Source of the DNA: Pohlia nutans
Lineage: Eukaryota; Streptophyta; Bryopsida; Bryales; Mniaceae
DNA: 64,000 nt
Assembly: GCA_022496805.1 (NCBI GenBank)
Contig: CM040092.1
Coordinates: forward strand, 15,580,113-15,644,112
Direction of reading: 5' to 3'
Shown: piece by piece, positions 11,673 to 23,199 of the stretch
Numbering within the stretch: position 1 is the first letter of the stretch
Layout: each line of letters starts with the position of its first letter
Notes under the pieces: generated by a model
The model's input: the letters and a program-made list of their open reading frames with translations, nothing else
Database searches by the model: none
What the model was told of the DNA's origin: nothing
Position numbers and translations under genes: made by a program

Positions 11673-12605
11673 ATGGTGCAGTTGTTCAGCGTGCCGGCGT
11701 TCTTCATCCTGTTTCGGGAGACGCTGGAAGCCGCCATCATCTTGTCCGTGATGATGGTGCTCATCGACAGCATCGTGCAGGACACGGCCATCCGGCGGCG
11801 CATGAAGAAGCACGTGTGGGCGGGGGTGGTGGTGGGCGTGCTGCTGTCCATGGTGGCGGCGGCCATTTTCATCTCGCTGTACTACACGGTGGCCAAGGAG
11901 GCATGGGAAAGCTCGGAGCCGCTGTGGGAGGGGATTCTGTCGCTGATCGCCGTGGTGCTGATCACCATCATGGGGTTCTCCATGATCCGCGTGGACACAT
12001 GGAGGGCCAAGTGGGAGAAGAAGCTGACGAAGGTGACGGTGGAGACGCTGAACAAGCAGGGTGAGGTGCAGAGCAAGCGCAGCAAGTACGCGCTGTTCCT
12101 GCTGCCGCTGATCATCGTGCTGCGCGAGGGCGTGGAGGCCGTGGTGTTCCTGGGCGGCGTGGGGCTGGACGGGTCGGGCACGGCGGTGCCGATTCCGGCG
12201 ATCGTGGGCGCGCTGTGCGGGATTTTGGCGGGGTATTTGTTGTACAAGGGGTGCAGCCAAGTGGGGTTCAAGTGGTTTCTGGTGTTCTCAACGGTGCTGC
12301 TGTTCCTGATCGCGGCGGGGCTGTTCGCGGGCGCCGTGCACGAGTTCGAGGAGTACACGGAGAACGAGCACATTCTGTGGAAGCTGCATTGCTGCCACCA
12401 CAAGAGCGACGGCATGTGGAAGATCCTGAACGCCATCGTGGGGTGGCGCGACGAGGCGACGCAGGGCACGCTGGCGGCGTACATCATGTACTGGGTGGCC
12501 GTGGCGGCCATCTTCGTGGTGCTGAGAATGAAGTGGAAGCGCGACGCAGACAACGACGCCGCGGCGATCAAGCTCGCCCACAGCTCCAGCATGGAGAAAG
12601 TCTAG
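11673..12605 (+). CDS. FTR1: FTR1-family high-affinity iron permease
   Basis: A 310-residue plasma-membrane Fe(III) permease of the FTR1 family; in fungi and green algae these work with a multicopper ferroxidase that oxidises Fe(II) first. Both diagnostic REXXE iron-binding motifs are present: RETLE at residues 15-19 in the first membrane helix and REGVE at 151-155 in the fourth. About seven membrane segments are visible (roughly 5-33, 50-72, 86-105, 140-163, 173-192, 200-222, 267-285). The loop before the last helix is acidic (HEFEEYTENEH, 223-233) and holds an HCCHH cluster at 239-243. Length is near that of shorter family members. The ATG is chosen because it places RETLE at the usual N-terminal position; no upstream in-frame ATG is closer. 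Single exon, strikingly GC-rich compared with its AT-rich surroundings. No ferroxidase gene is in the window. Confidence 0.95.
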   Translation: MVQLFSVPAFFILFRETLEAAIILSVMMVLIDSIVQDTAIRRRMKKHVWAGVVVGVLLSMVAAAIFISLYYTVAKEAWESSEPLWEGILSLIAVVLITIMGFSMIRVDTWRAKWEKKLTKVTVETLNKQGEVQSKRSKYALFLLPLIIVLREGVEAVVFLGGVGLDGSGTAVPIPAIVGALCGILAGYLLYKGCSQVGFKWFLVFSTVLLFLIAAGLFAGAVHEFEEYTENEHILWKLHCCHHKSDGMWKILNAIVGWRDEATQGTLAAYIMYWVAVAAIFVVLRMKWKRDADNDAAAIKLAHSSSMEKV

Positions 12606-12658
12606 TATACATAGAAATTCCTGCAGTGGTGCCTGCCATACAGTTCTGAAGCAAGATT

Positions 12659-12740
12659 TTGAATGAAATAGTTGAACTGCATGAATTCGAATGAAATAGT
12701 TGAATCGCATGAATTTGAACGAAATAGGATGAGTTGAATG
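12659..12740. repeat. About 28-bp tandem repeat, nearly three copies
   Basis: GAATGAAATAGTTGAA followed by a CATGAATT block repeats twice, with a third degenerate copy. It lies 55 bp after the FTR1 stop, so probably in the 3' UTR. Confidence 0.6.
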
Positions 12741-12832
12741 AAATTGTTCGATCAGGCAGGTGCAGTGTCCAGGGGATTTGAGTTAACATGATGGTCACTA
12801 CTGCTAGGCTGGGTCCTTCACTGTTTTGTGTA

Positions 12833-13495
12833 CCGTAGCTGAAAATAATGATATATATATATCCATGGCGCAATAGTGAGTGAGCCTCGCTAGCTGGCTC
12901 ATGAAGTTGTAGTCATGGGGTCAAAATATATAGCTAGATAATATGTAAAGCTGCCAAGAGAGTTTAAACTTGTTCCAGTGGAATCATTAATGATGAATGC
13001 GTGAATTGGTTTCTTTTCAAATCTGTGATGAAGAGTGTCTCTCTGTAATAGCAGTCGGTGCTTTGATGCACCGTAGCTGAAAATAATGATGCAGGTATCC
13101 ATGGCGCAATAGTGAGACAGCCTCGCTATGAAGTTGTAGTCATGGGGTCGAAATATACTAGATATATGTAAAGCTCCCAAGGGAGATCAAATTTGTTTAA
13201 GTTGAATTGATCAATGATAATGTGTTTATTTAATCGTGTCAATTTTGGCAATGTTGCCTTGGTTTCTTGAATTTGTGATGAAGAGTGTCTGTCAGAGGGA
13301 GATAAAAGCAAGATTCCCATATGGGAAATGCAGACAAATTTCCCACAATTGTAACTTTCCAAAATCAAAAATATACTACAATCATCCTAAGAAAGTTGCA
13401 ATTGTGGGAATTTTGTCCCACTTCCCATATGAAATCCCATGTGGGAATGCCTTTATCTCTCCTTGTGTGATATATAGCAGCTGGTGCATTGATGC
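12833..13495. repeat. 238-bp tandem duplication downstream of FTR1
   Basis: The block starting CCGTAGCTGAAAATAATG at 12833 recurs at 13071 and both copies run through the same ordered phrases (ATCCATGGCGCAATAGTGAG, GAAGTTGTAGTCATGGGGTC, GAAGAGTGTCT). Copy 2 is interrupted by the MITE at 13293-13467 and resumes after it with TATAGCAG. Divergence is moderate. Non-coding. Confidence 0.75.
13293..13467. mobile_element. MITE family G2 (CAGRGGGAGATAAA ends), 175 bp
   Basis: The ends CAGAGGGAGATAAAAGCAAG and the inverted CACAAGGAGAGATAAAGGC extend into long palindromic arms (TTCCCACAATTG on both sides). The uninterrupted site is preserved in the tandem copy at about 13050. Flanks are TGT and TGA, compatible with a slightly decayed 3-bp duplication. 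Same family as 24524-24860. Confidence 0.75.
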
Positions 13496-13559
13496 ATGTC
13501 ACTAGTCAGTTCACAGCGGTTTAATTTTTGTGAATGTTCGAGTTGCACAACTTGAATGT

Positions 13560-14081
13560 CACTGTATGAAAAAGACCCAATTTCATGTATGACATAGATG
13601 AAAGCATGGGTTTTTCATCTTATGAACTTTGTCTCTATATGCATGATTTATCTAGTTCTGGAAAAAGGGCTCAAATATGGACTGTCTAATTCTGGACAAA
13701 AAAAAATTAAGTCGGGCGACTCTAGTTGAATTTTTGACCACGGGGGGATTCAAGTGATCCTATCGGAGGATCCCCCGATAGAACGCCTTCTATTTTTTTT
13801 TGGGACTAATGACAGAGTTTACTTACTATGCAAAGAGCATTGTATGTGTTGAACACTGCATGTGAAACATAATGGAGCACATCGGAGGATCCTCCATAGG
13901 CGGAAAGTATGCGGCGATCCTATTGGAGGATCCTCCGTTGGCCAAAATCCTTCTATATCCTCCGTTGGAAATTTTCGCTGATTTCTGGAGTTTGTGAATT
14001 TTGTAGTAGGGTCATTCCAGAAATAGATAAATCATGCATCTATATTTTATTCATCTAGTGGGCTTTTTCATGTTACGAGTG
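13560..14081. mobile_element. Probable CACT-ended element with GGAGGATCCTCC palindromes
   Basis: CACTGTATGAAAAAG at the left pairs with CTTTTTCATGTTACGAGTG at the right, and the arms continue inward (ATGCATGATTTATCTA on the left; TAGATAAATCATGCAT on the right). The flanking 3-mers are TGT and TCT, so the target duplication is imperfect. The centre holds repeated GGAGGATCCYCC palindromes. No ORF. Confidence 0.45.
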
Positions 14082-15936
14082 TCTTTTTGGCATCAAAATC
14101 AAGTACTACTTTTTGAAGTAGTGAATGCAGTGAATGTAGTGTTTAAAATTGTCTTTAATTAGAAACACATTTTCAATTACATCTTACTTCTTATTTAATT
14201 TCGATACCTATCAAATTTATTTTTCAAAGTTACCCATCTTTGATGCATTAAATTAAATTTGTAATAGAATGTAAAAACCTCCTTGTCGCAAAAAAATTAT
14301 ATTTTAATGGTTTTTACCCTTCCCACACTATTTTTGGAATCTAAATTTCATGTTTCCCTAAATCACCATATATACATGTGTTTTAAGAAACAAATCCTTC
14401 ATATGAGTTTTATAATCTCGCACATTTCTCCATTCTTAGATTTTTGAGGCTTATTAAGTATCATGGAATGGATGGATTCTGACTTTAGAATATAACTTCG
14501 TAATTATTCAACATCTAATCACATGAGACCATGTAAACATTTGACTAATGAAATTCTAATTATTTATGATCTTTTTTACACTACATTTAGTTGAAACACT
14601 ACATTGTACTCTCTATTAATTTTGGTCGTAGTGGGGCACTCGTCCAAAAATAGACCGAGCCAAATATGCATTGTGTGAATATTCCTCATACCTCTAAATC
14701 TTCAAAATCTCATACATCCATCATTTACGAAAAAATTAATTAGAATTTTTAAAAGTCCATTTTCTCCAAAAATCCATCACTTTGGACTACTTTTTCACTC
14801 AACCGTACCATAAAAACGCCCTAACAAGAAAATGGTCGTTTTCATATGTAGCTTTAGGGTGTAGAAAAGCCTTGATCCATCCTTGAAATTTGGACATATT
14901 GTTGGGATGAGTAGTGGCCAATATCCATACATAACATTCTTAATACCTTTCTCGACCACAACCTTTACACTGTAGTACACTGTAGAAAAACTACTAATAA
15001 AATAATTCAGCCCTCCAACCCTCTTTGTTTGGACAATTTAAATTAGAGAATATTCCTCTGATCCCTTGACATATGCTTGAGATTCGGAGGTGAACATCAC
15101 TGCTGCTCAAAAACTTTATGTAGTTCAAATTTCAGCACATTGTGATTATGTAAATTGTAACATTTGTGTACAGGGTAATGTTTACGTTTTTTTTAGAAAA
15201 AATAACACAAATTTTGTCGGTAAAATTTGGGCACTTTTGTTGCATGAAAAGTATACACATAATTGTAGTGTAATTGTAAGCTAATCCCGTAACTAAAATC
15301 AATTTTGAAAATGTTGACGTTTCATGTTTGTTTCATACTTTCATTCCACCTTTACCTTTTGGGTGATGCATGCACAATTTTTTTCAAATGTTTTAGTCAA
15401 TTTAGAATGCCTCTTAGAGTGTGACTTTAACTGTTTGTGGTATTATTTACAAATACGTTTATATTCAATTTTTCTGAAATTTAAAAATGCCTTCATTTAA
15501 CATTTCAACTCTAGTGCTTTCAAGTGAAACAAGTGCAATATGTATTTTAATAAAAAATTACCAAAAGTAGATTGAAATATTATTTTAACATATTAAAAGG
15601 AGTTGTACACAACGTAGCTTGCCTTTTTAACATAGCAAAACTATGGATTTCATCCATAACACATTTTCACAAATTGCTGAAAATCTATAAATATTTTCCC
15701 ACAATTTTTCTAAGCGTCACATATTTGAACATATTCATAATTTTTTAAATTTGAATCAAACTAGTAAAGTTTCTCAGTGTTTGGCTTTCATGAAATCTGT
15801 TTGAAAAGATTCCATTCAAATCACTTGATTAAGTTTTCTCCATAAAAGTGGAACATTATCTCTTGTGTATTTATATTATTTATTTTGATTTTCTAATTTA
15901 ACCACTTTATTATACATTTATACAATTCAATTTATT

Positions 15937-15977
<41 letters not shown>

Positions 15978-16768
15978 TATATATAATATATATATATATA
16001 ATAAAAATAATATTGATGTTGTATTTTAAGTAAGTCACAAAGCTCAAATAATATGTAATTTAAGAAATGGTGTAGATTGCATTAGAGTTATTTCTAAAAA
16101 AAGCGCACATTTCATAAAAACTGGACTTCCGGATAAGAAAAGTGATTAGGAGTGCTCCCCTTCTCAATAGAGATAAATCCCCAATTTTTCTATAATGCTC
16201 TTATTCCATGAATAAGAGCCGGGATAAGGGTGTTTGTATGGTACAATCCACTAACTCTTCTTGGTGAACTAACTATATTTTGGTGCACATTTGTGCATTT
16301 TGAGCATTTTGTCTAAAAAGCTAACTTTCAAACCAATTTAAAAATTATGTAGCAATGATTCAATGAAAATGAGTGAACCAAAAATGAGTGAAAAACAAGT
16401 TGGATGTGAAAGAATACGCCTTCGTTAATCATTTTATAATCAATTTATATATTTTAAAAAGTGTAAAAACATATTGTTTTTTTAAAATAGTAAATACAAT
16501 AATATGATTATTTGTCATGGAATCCAAATAATAATCATATCATATAAAGTATCATATAACCTCTATTAACAAGAAAATTGAAGCATCATGATAAAAGAAA
16601 ATATCAAGACAATGCTTTGCAGATCCTCCTACGAATGTGTTGTCAATCCCTCTAGTGGCCACGAGTCTCGGGTGTTGGCTCCAAAATTCTAAAAACCTAT
16701 ACCTTATAAAGCAAAAGATTCTTCCAATAAGAACAACCAACCCGCCCTATTTCCACAATTGAATGGTC
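14082..16768. other. Intergenic AT-rich stretch, no gene seen
   Basis: Only short spurious frames. It includes the microsatellite listed at 15939-16002. On the minus strand about 16552-16740 stays open with a somewhat protein-like stretch (FWSQHPRLVATRGIDNTFVG), next to the 16.8-kb palindrome, but it has no motif or splice support that I can defend. Confidence 0.4.
15939..16002. repeat. (AT)n microsatellite
   Basis: Alternating AT broken by two AAT slips over about 60 bp. Confidence 0.9.
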
Positions 16769-18052
16769 TCAAATTCCTACCTTGAGTTTCGAGTTTTTCA
16801 AAGCAGAAGAATATCAAATATATATATAATATGGTGCCTTCATTACACCATGACCCACATTAAAATTGATTTTAGTTCCAAACTAATTCGCATTGGATTG
16901 ATCTTGGTAAATATTGGAAGACTACTATTCCGTTATAGTCGTGAACATAGATGGTCTATGAATGACATCAACATAGCACAAGATCTATTCAAAGTTTGGA
17001 GAAAGACAAGCATTGAGTATAGGAGACAAAGACAGTTGGTTTGGAGCGTGTAGTAGACGCTGGACATTTGATGGATGATATATTACGACATAGTCCACAA
17101 GACGTTTATTGGTACTACAAGTTTGAAGGAGGTGAGTGCTTATATGCAGACAAACAAAAATACCAATCGTTACTTGTACGACGTAAGTTTTGCATTATAT
17201 TACACTTGAATTTTGTTCACAAATACTACCTCACAAATCAACCATGATACTAATGGATTATATCCAAAAGATCGAGCATTGTTCTAATTCATAGCAAGCT
17301 ACAAGAATTTTCAATGTATCTTTTCTCTATCCTGGAATCCTGAATAGAGTTATATGCCCTAGGTGAACAATCAATAAGCAAGCAATAAAATGAATTTGTG
17401 TAATACTGAGGAGATTGGATGAATAATCAATTCAATGCTTGCTTATTGATTGTTCACCTAGGGCATATAATTCTATTCAGGATTCCAGGATAGAGAAAAG
17501 ATACATTGAAAATTCTTGTAGCTTGCTATGAATTAGAACAATGCTCGATCTTTTGGATATAATCCATTAGTATCATGGTTGATTTGTGAGGTAGTATTTG
17601 TGAACAAAATTCAAGTGTAATATAATGCAAAACTTACGTCGTACAAGTAACGATTGGTATTTTTGTTTGTCTGCATAAAAGCACTCACCTCCTTCAAACT
17701 TGTAGTACCAATAAACGTCTTGTGGACTATGTCGTAATATATCATCCATCAAATGTCCAGTGTCTACTACACGTTCCAAACCAACTGTCTTTGTCCCCTA
17801 TGCTCAATGCTTGTCTTTCTCCAAACTTTGAATAGATCTTGTGCTATGTTGATGTCATTCATAGACCATCTATGTTCACGACTATAACGGAATAGTAGTC
17901 TTCCAATATTTACCAAGATCAATCCAATGCAAATTAGTTTGGAACTAAAATCAATTTTAATGTGGGTCATGGTGTAATGAAGGCACCATATTATATATAT
18001 ATTTGATATTCTTCTGCCTTGAAAAACTTGAAATGAGAGGTAGGAATTTGAT
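16769..18052. repeat. 1.28-kb palindrome: two 616-bp arms, 51-bp spacer
   Basis: The left arm 16769-17384 is the reverse complement of the right arm 17436-18052, with a handful of substitutions. The spacer 17385-17435 is not palindromic. Each arm contains an open frame with protein-like content (HLMDDILRHSPQDVYWYYKF) that ends at splice-donor-like sites GGTGAGT (17132) and CGTAAGT (17183). So each arm looks as if it carries a captured exon. I do not recognise the protein. No clear target duplication was found at the outer ends. A transcript across it would fold into a very long hairpin. Confidence 0.85.
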
Positions 18053-18444
18053 CTGTGCCGCATTATTTAGTTTGAATTTTACGTGAAAAATATCCTAGCA
18101 AAAGGCTATGAAGCATGTTTGTTTACTATATATTAGCCTTTTAGATTTTACTTTTAGTCTTTTAGATTATTTTACTTTTAGGTCTTTTAGATTTTACTTT
18201 TAGCCTTTTACATTATTTATATCTAGCACCTCATCCTAATCCTAGTACACTAAAAATTATATTTAGTGTCACCCACACTAATTGTTTAGTTAAGGCTATA
18301 ACTTATTACGCGAAATGAATATTTTTATCAAGACCAAAAATATTAATTCTATACATATATGAGGAGTTTCATGAACTTAGTTGGTAAAAATATTTATGAT
18401 GTATAAAAAGTTATAATCCTTTTAAATCGATTAGTGTTGGTGAC

Positions 18445-18718
18445 CCGGGGAAGTCATTGTCAAGAATTTAGATAACTATGAGAGAACAAATATAGGGTGT
18501 CTTTTATTAATTTGAGACAAAAATTATAAATTTATAGAAGTAATATAGAGTGTTTTAAAACCATTTTGGAAATATTTTAGGAATATTCTTAGAATATATA
18601 TGGAATATACCTTATATACTATAAATAGTAGAATATTCCAATTATTTCATAGCCCCCTATTTAATACCCTTTGTTCGCTCATATGTACCCAAAATTTACA
18701 CTAAGTGACTTCCCCGAG
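18445..18718. mobile_element. MITE with CGGGGAAGTCA ends, second copy
   Basis: Reverse-orientation relative of 9201-9462. The ends are CCGGGGAAGTCA and TGACTTCCCCG. Flanks GTTGGTGAC (18436-18444) and ATTGGTGAC (18719-18727) are a 9-bp duplication with one mismatch. Mutator-like by duplication length. Confidence 0.7.
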
Positions 18719-19153
18719 ATTGGTGACACTAAATACAATTTTTAGAGTAGTTCTTACAAGAATCCTGGCTTCCATAAAGCTTTATTTGTAGGAATAGATT
18801 TATGAGGTGTGATAAGGTCTGTATCCACCTTTCCCAAATGAACTCTAACCCCTATTGACTAGGAAAATCTTAGTATGAAATTACCACATTTACCCCGACC
18901 ACAAACGTTAGAACACAGTGCGCGCTAGGTTCCATACAAGAATTTGCGTCAATTATGAATTTTAGCACAATTACTAATATAACTGGGAATGCCAATCAAA
19001 TTCCACATATGAATTTGCTTCATCTATGAATTTCAGGTCAAATAATGATATGATTAGATGGACTCTTGTTGCATTTTAGTTGTGTTGGTCACTGTATGCC
19101 TAGCCTTTGGAAGATGAATGGGTCACAAAGTCACCAATTTAGAGTTTTAGCTA

Positions 19154-19701
19154 CACTGAATGGCGTATTTAGTGTCCCGGGACAATATTTCTGAACTTGG
19201 ACACTATTTAATTTTAGGAAGACATATTTTCCTAATGTACAGGGAGATCCGACAGTTAGTGTAAAATTAGCCGAATGGAATTGCCAAAGTATCAGTTGAA
19301 ATTCATAGTTTTAGGCTAAAGTCCAAATAAAATTTGTGATACTCGAGTGCTACCTAGGTGACACATGTAATAACTGGATGGATTTTTGTCTAAAACTGGT
19401 TGCTTTTGTAAAATATTGGATTTTTGTTGGTTCCCTTGGAGAATTCTCCGTTCAGTGTAGTGTCCTCGTAAGAAAAAAATGAACATAGTGTTCCAATGAC
19501 ATATGGCAACTTTATAATAAATATGGCATGCCACCTCATGTCACTCTCATTACTTGGAAAGAACATGGCACTCTCAATGAAAGTGAGAATGACAAGTGAC
19601 AAACTCCTATTTAGTGTTAAGGGACACTATTTCTCTTCACCTTCGAACGAGTTGTAGTAAAAACATCAATTCTCCTCGAACACTAAATACGCCATTTAGT
19701 G
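19154..19701. mobile_element. TA-flanked DNA element, 548 bp
   Basis: The ends CACTGAATGGCGTATTTAGTG and CACTAAATACGCCATTTAGTG are about 21-bp inverted repeats. TA precedes (19152-19153) and follows (19702-19703). A second, inner inverted pair (TAGTGT-GGGACA) exists. TA duplication fits Tc1/mariner-type non-autonomous elements. No transposase. Confidence 0.65.
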
Positions 19702-19924
19702 TAATGATTAATCATATATGCCAAACATATTGACGTGACTCTCTTGAGAAGGGCAAACTATAGCAAAGCTTGCTAAATTTGCAGAGTAAGAGTTAGCATC
19801 ATTTGCACATACTCGTTAATAAAAAAATCCAATAGACATGATAACTTGATTACATGAAAATGTCAAGTTGAATGTATTATGGATAAACAAGCTTGATTAC
19901 ACAATTTTTACAATACCTTGTTTA

Positions 19925-20842
19925 CCGTAGTGTACTAGCAGGTTCGGCACCTTGCTGCCTAATAATTAATTAAAGTTCAAAAAGTAAGTTCGGCACTTAA
20001 AAATAGTAAATTAATAATTTCGGAAATTTTTTCCTTTAATTTTTTCAAATTTCGGCTTGTAGTCAATTCCAACTCTTTTACATTGGTTGACATGTGAGAT
20101 TTGAGTCCAGGGAGGCAAGAATGCTCTGTGCTTTATACAAGTGGAGTGGAGTTGTATCCAACAATGCATATGGGATATGTGAACTTTCAAGTGAACCACC
20201 TAGTTAGTCTTTATTTTTATAACACGCATAACTTTTGCATAAAGTCTTCAAATGACATAAAATTTGTTGGAGGTGAAAGATTACTTGATTTCTAAACTTT
20301 TCTTAGACCAACAAAATTCCAAAAAAGTTGATCTTCTATGCACAAATGAGCTTCGAAAAACTGTTAGGAACGCATTTTGATACATTGACGTTTACAATGT
20401 TGTGCTGTTTTGCCCATATCTTTTGCATAAAAACTTATTTTGACACAAAACTTGTTGGAGGTGGAAGAAGACTTGATTTCTCAACTTTTGTTAGTTAAAC
20501 ACAATCCTATAAAACTTCATCTTCTATGCTCAATTGGACTCCAAAAATCTGTGTACAACACATATTCAAAAGCCTCACCTAGAGTCTTGCTACTTAACCC
20601 ATATTCTTTGTGGACTAATGTAAGTGGGCTTGATTACAAAAGGAGCACCTTTCCCTTCATTGAAATTCACACAAGCCTCCCAACTAAGTAAAAACTTAGT
20701 GAAAAGTAAAAAATTCTCACTTTTCGGCAATTTTTTGAAATATAAATTATATAATATTCGGCAAAAGATGCCAATAATTTCCCAAATTTTTAGGCATCTA
20801 TTTTTAGAATTATTTTCCGCCGAATCTGCTAGTAAACTACGG
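19925..20842. mobile_element. TA-flanked DNA element, 918 bp
   Basis: CCGTAGTGTACTAGCAGG at the left pairs with CTGCTAGTAAACTACGG at the right; the match extends through GCCGAA. TA on both sides (19923-19924, 20843-20844). The interior holds a degenerate direct repeat of about 190 bp (CTTTTGCATAAA ... TTGTTGGAGGTG, at about 20230 and 20420). The short frames it contains are not convincing genes. Confidence 0.65.
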
Positions 20843-20990
20843 TATTTAAGAATCAAGAATTAACCATATTGAAGCAACATGCCGTTTGGACTTGATACAC
20901 TACACCCAATCATGCGCTCAACATGCACTCTACACTGTCTATGAGGCTTTTGAAATTGAGTCTTTTGGTCTAATGAATTTTAGCTTGTTT

Positions 20991-21096
20991 CACTATTAGA
21001 AAACGTGCCTATGCCAAGGGAGATGCCCAGGCAAATGGGCAAACACTTGCCTAATACTGGCCAACATTGCCTTGGCACACACCTTCTCTACTAGTG
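20991..21096. mobile_element. CACTA MITE, 106 bp
   Basis: Ends CACTATTAGAAAA and TCTCTACTAGTG, flanked by TTT on both sides (20988-20990, 21097-21099). The interior (GGGAGATGCCCAGGCAA) matches the reverse of the 31081-31190 element. A 3-bp duplication with CACTA ends defines the superfamily. Confidence 0.85.
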
Positions 21097-21234
21097 TTTC
21101 ATTGCACTCATACTCACAACTGTCCAGGTTTTCACATAACACATGTTTATCAGGATGTCTTTCAATATCAATGGAAAGGAAGAAGGGGTTGTTTTTGGTA
21201 TAATTGAGCCTAGTTCAAAGTCTTTAAACCCACC

Positions 21235-21341
21235 TTCTTAAAGCACCAATCCATTTCAATTTTGGTTGAGAAAATCCACTTTTTCTCCATTATTCTCTCA
21301 TAAACAAGTTCGTGGGACTTTTTTGACGTTTATGGGTTAAT
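21235..21341. repeat. Fragment of a TTAA element (right end)
   Basis: The phrase AGCACCAATCCATTTCAATT and the terminus TTTTGACGTTTATGGGTTAA match the elements at 37389-37763 and 62317-62698. The left part is missing or unrecognisable. Confidence 0.55.
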
Positions 21342-22961
21342 TAAAACCAACAATGAAAAGGATAAAGCTAGTCCACTGAGGGTACTAATACTAAACAATG
21401 AAAAGAGAAGGCATAAAACAAATTGCAAATGATAGAGTTAACCGAAAAGAAGAGAAAATACATGTTAGGTGAGGTGAGTCTGACCTGTATCTAAGGCAGT
21501 CAAGTAAACTGGCATGGTTTCCAAAACATCCAAAATAGAAAGGAGTGTGAACTAGTTTTGCCGTCACAAAGGAGGCAAAACTGAGACTAAGGTGAGTTCA
21601 AAGAGAACCAAGACTTGGAGGCGATGGCCCACATCCAATTTGAGATAATGGCAAGGCATATGGCAAACTTGAGATATAATTAGGTGACTAGTTTGATTAA
21701 TTGGCTTTGACAACTTGGAGCTCATGTCTAAAATTGAAGTTGGAAGGTGTTGAGTTCACTATTTGCTTTGATTTCGGTTACACTAAAAGAGGACATAGAC
21801 TCTGGTTTCCTGATATTTTGGGGGTCAGATAACCTGTTCTGATTTCGATTAACTCATATATTGATACAACTTCCTGTTTCAGTAGAGTTATCCGTAAAGT
21901 CCCTCAAAAGTGGGTGAGTGGACTGTAGTTTGAGTGAATAGTGACATTAATCCTCAAAAAAGAACATGTGTCAGGCACTAAAAAAAAACTGTGGATGCAA
22001 ACTTTGAAAGCACCAAAATCGATGCTAAAAAACTTCTCACTCAAGTTTCTATTATTCACCTTCACACATGAAGAAGGTCATTGCTAGCCCCTTTTCTGAT
22101 AATAGATTCTCGCTATATATACCTAGACCGTCCTCACTCACCCATTCTTTTGATTTCTTAGAACTTCTCTCAATAGTTTTCGTTTCTCCAAATTTTAGTC
22201 AAACTAAGGCCCACTCAACCCTTTAGTTTACAGATAACTCTACTTACAAAGGCTTTTGATTGACCAATGGTACATATTCTAAAAATAATAATTCTGCATA
22301 TTAGAACATGTATCTTCAAGGTTCTTAGAATATGCATTAATTCAAGGTACCAATACCTAACACCCAAAAAAAACACACAAAACAAATTGCAGATATTGAT
22401 ACAACTTCCTGTTTACGGAGGCTCTTTATTGACCAATAACACCAATTGTACACAATTGTGAGACCGCTCCGGGTTGTGATAGATGACAGACGGACAAATG
22501 GATGTCATGCATCCCAGATGTCGCATAGAGTTCTTGTCTGTCACGTACTGGATACTCTTACTCTTACAATATTCTAAAATATTCATGGATAATTAATTAT
22601 ACTTCCAACATATTTCTAGGGTTTCGTCATGTAGGACATGTCCTACATGACCGACCATCACATCATTGAGTGACAATGTGACAGAATTATGGTTATGTTC
22701 GTCATTTTTGACAACCTTGAGACAAGTACATACTTTTTGAACATTGAGCACAGACAACATGTCAAGATTTTGGCTATGTCCATCATTTTCGATGGCTACA
22801 TGGTTTCGGAACATGGTGTTTTTTGGGAATGGGATTTACCCTAGGCAATATCGTCCAGAATGGAGACGGTTTCCATGGCAAATTGGGTGACTTGCTGCTC
22901 CATGCTGAGAGTGGAAATCTGGTTCGGTTTCTGGTAACCATAGTCTCCAATTTGGTAATGA
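21342..22961. other. Intergenic, no gene seen
   Basis: AT-rich sequence with only short frames. The phrase TTGATACAACTTCCTGTTT occurs twice (about 21860 and 22400), hinting at old duplicated repeat material. Nothing else recognised. Confidence 0.45.
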
Positions 22962-23199
22962 CATTAGAAAAAAATTGAGGCTTTCAAGAGGCCCCCACTC
23001 CTTCAACAGCAGAAATCAGGGCTAGAAAAATAATTTAATAATAATAATAATAATAATAATTCGATGTTCAACATGGACGGCGCATGTCTAAGTCAGACAA
23101 CAAATTTTATTTTTTTATTGATTTATTTTTATTTTCCAATTTGGTTTCTGCTGCTGAAGGAGTGGGGGCCTCTTAAAGGCCTCAATTTTTTTTCTAATG
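22962..23199. repeat. Inverted repeat, 57-bp arms, with (AAT)n in the loop
   Basis: CATTAGAAAAAAATTGAGGC with AAGAGGCCCCCACTCCTTC (22962-23018) is repeated in reverse at 23143-23199. The loop carries an (ATA)n tract at 23036-23060. Could be a small fold-back element; no target duplication was identified. Confidence 0.65.

Noticed and set aside
11574..12592. Long open frames on the minus strand across FTR1 (up to 236 codons)
   Set aside because: They are shadows of the GC-rich codon use of the permease; their His/Arg- or Ser/Thr-rich composition has no domain and the sense frame explains the region.
16769..18052. Assembly artefact explanation for the palindrome
   Set aside because: The arms differ at scattered sites and a non-palindromic spacer separates them, so simple read-through duplication is unlikely, though long reads should confirm.
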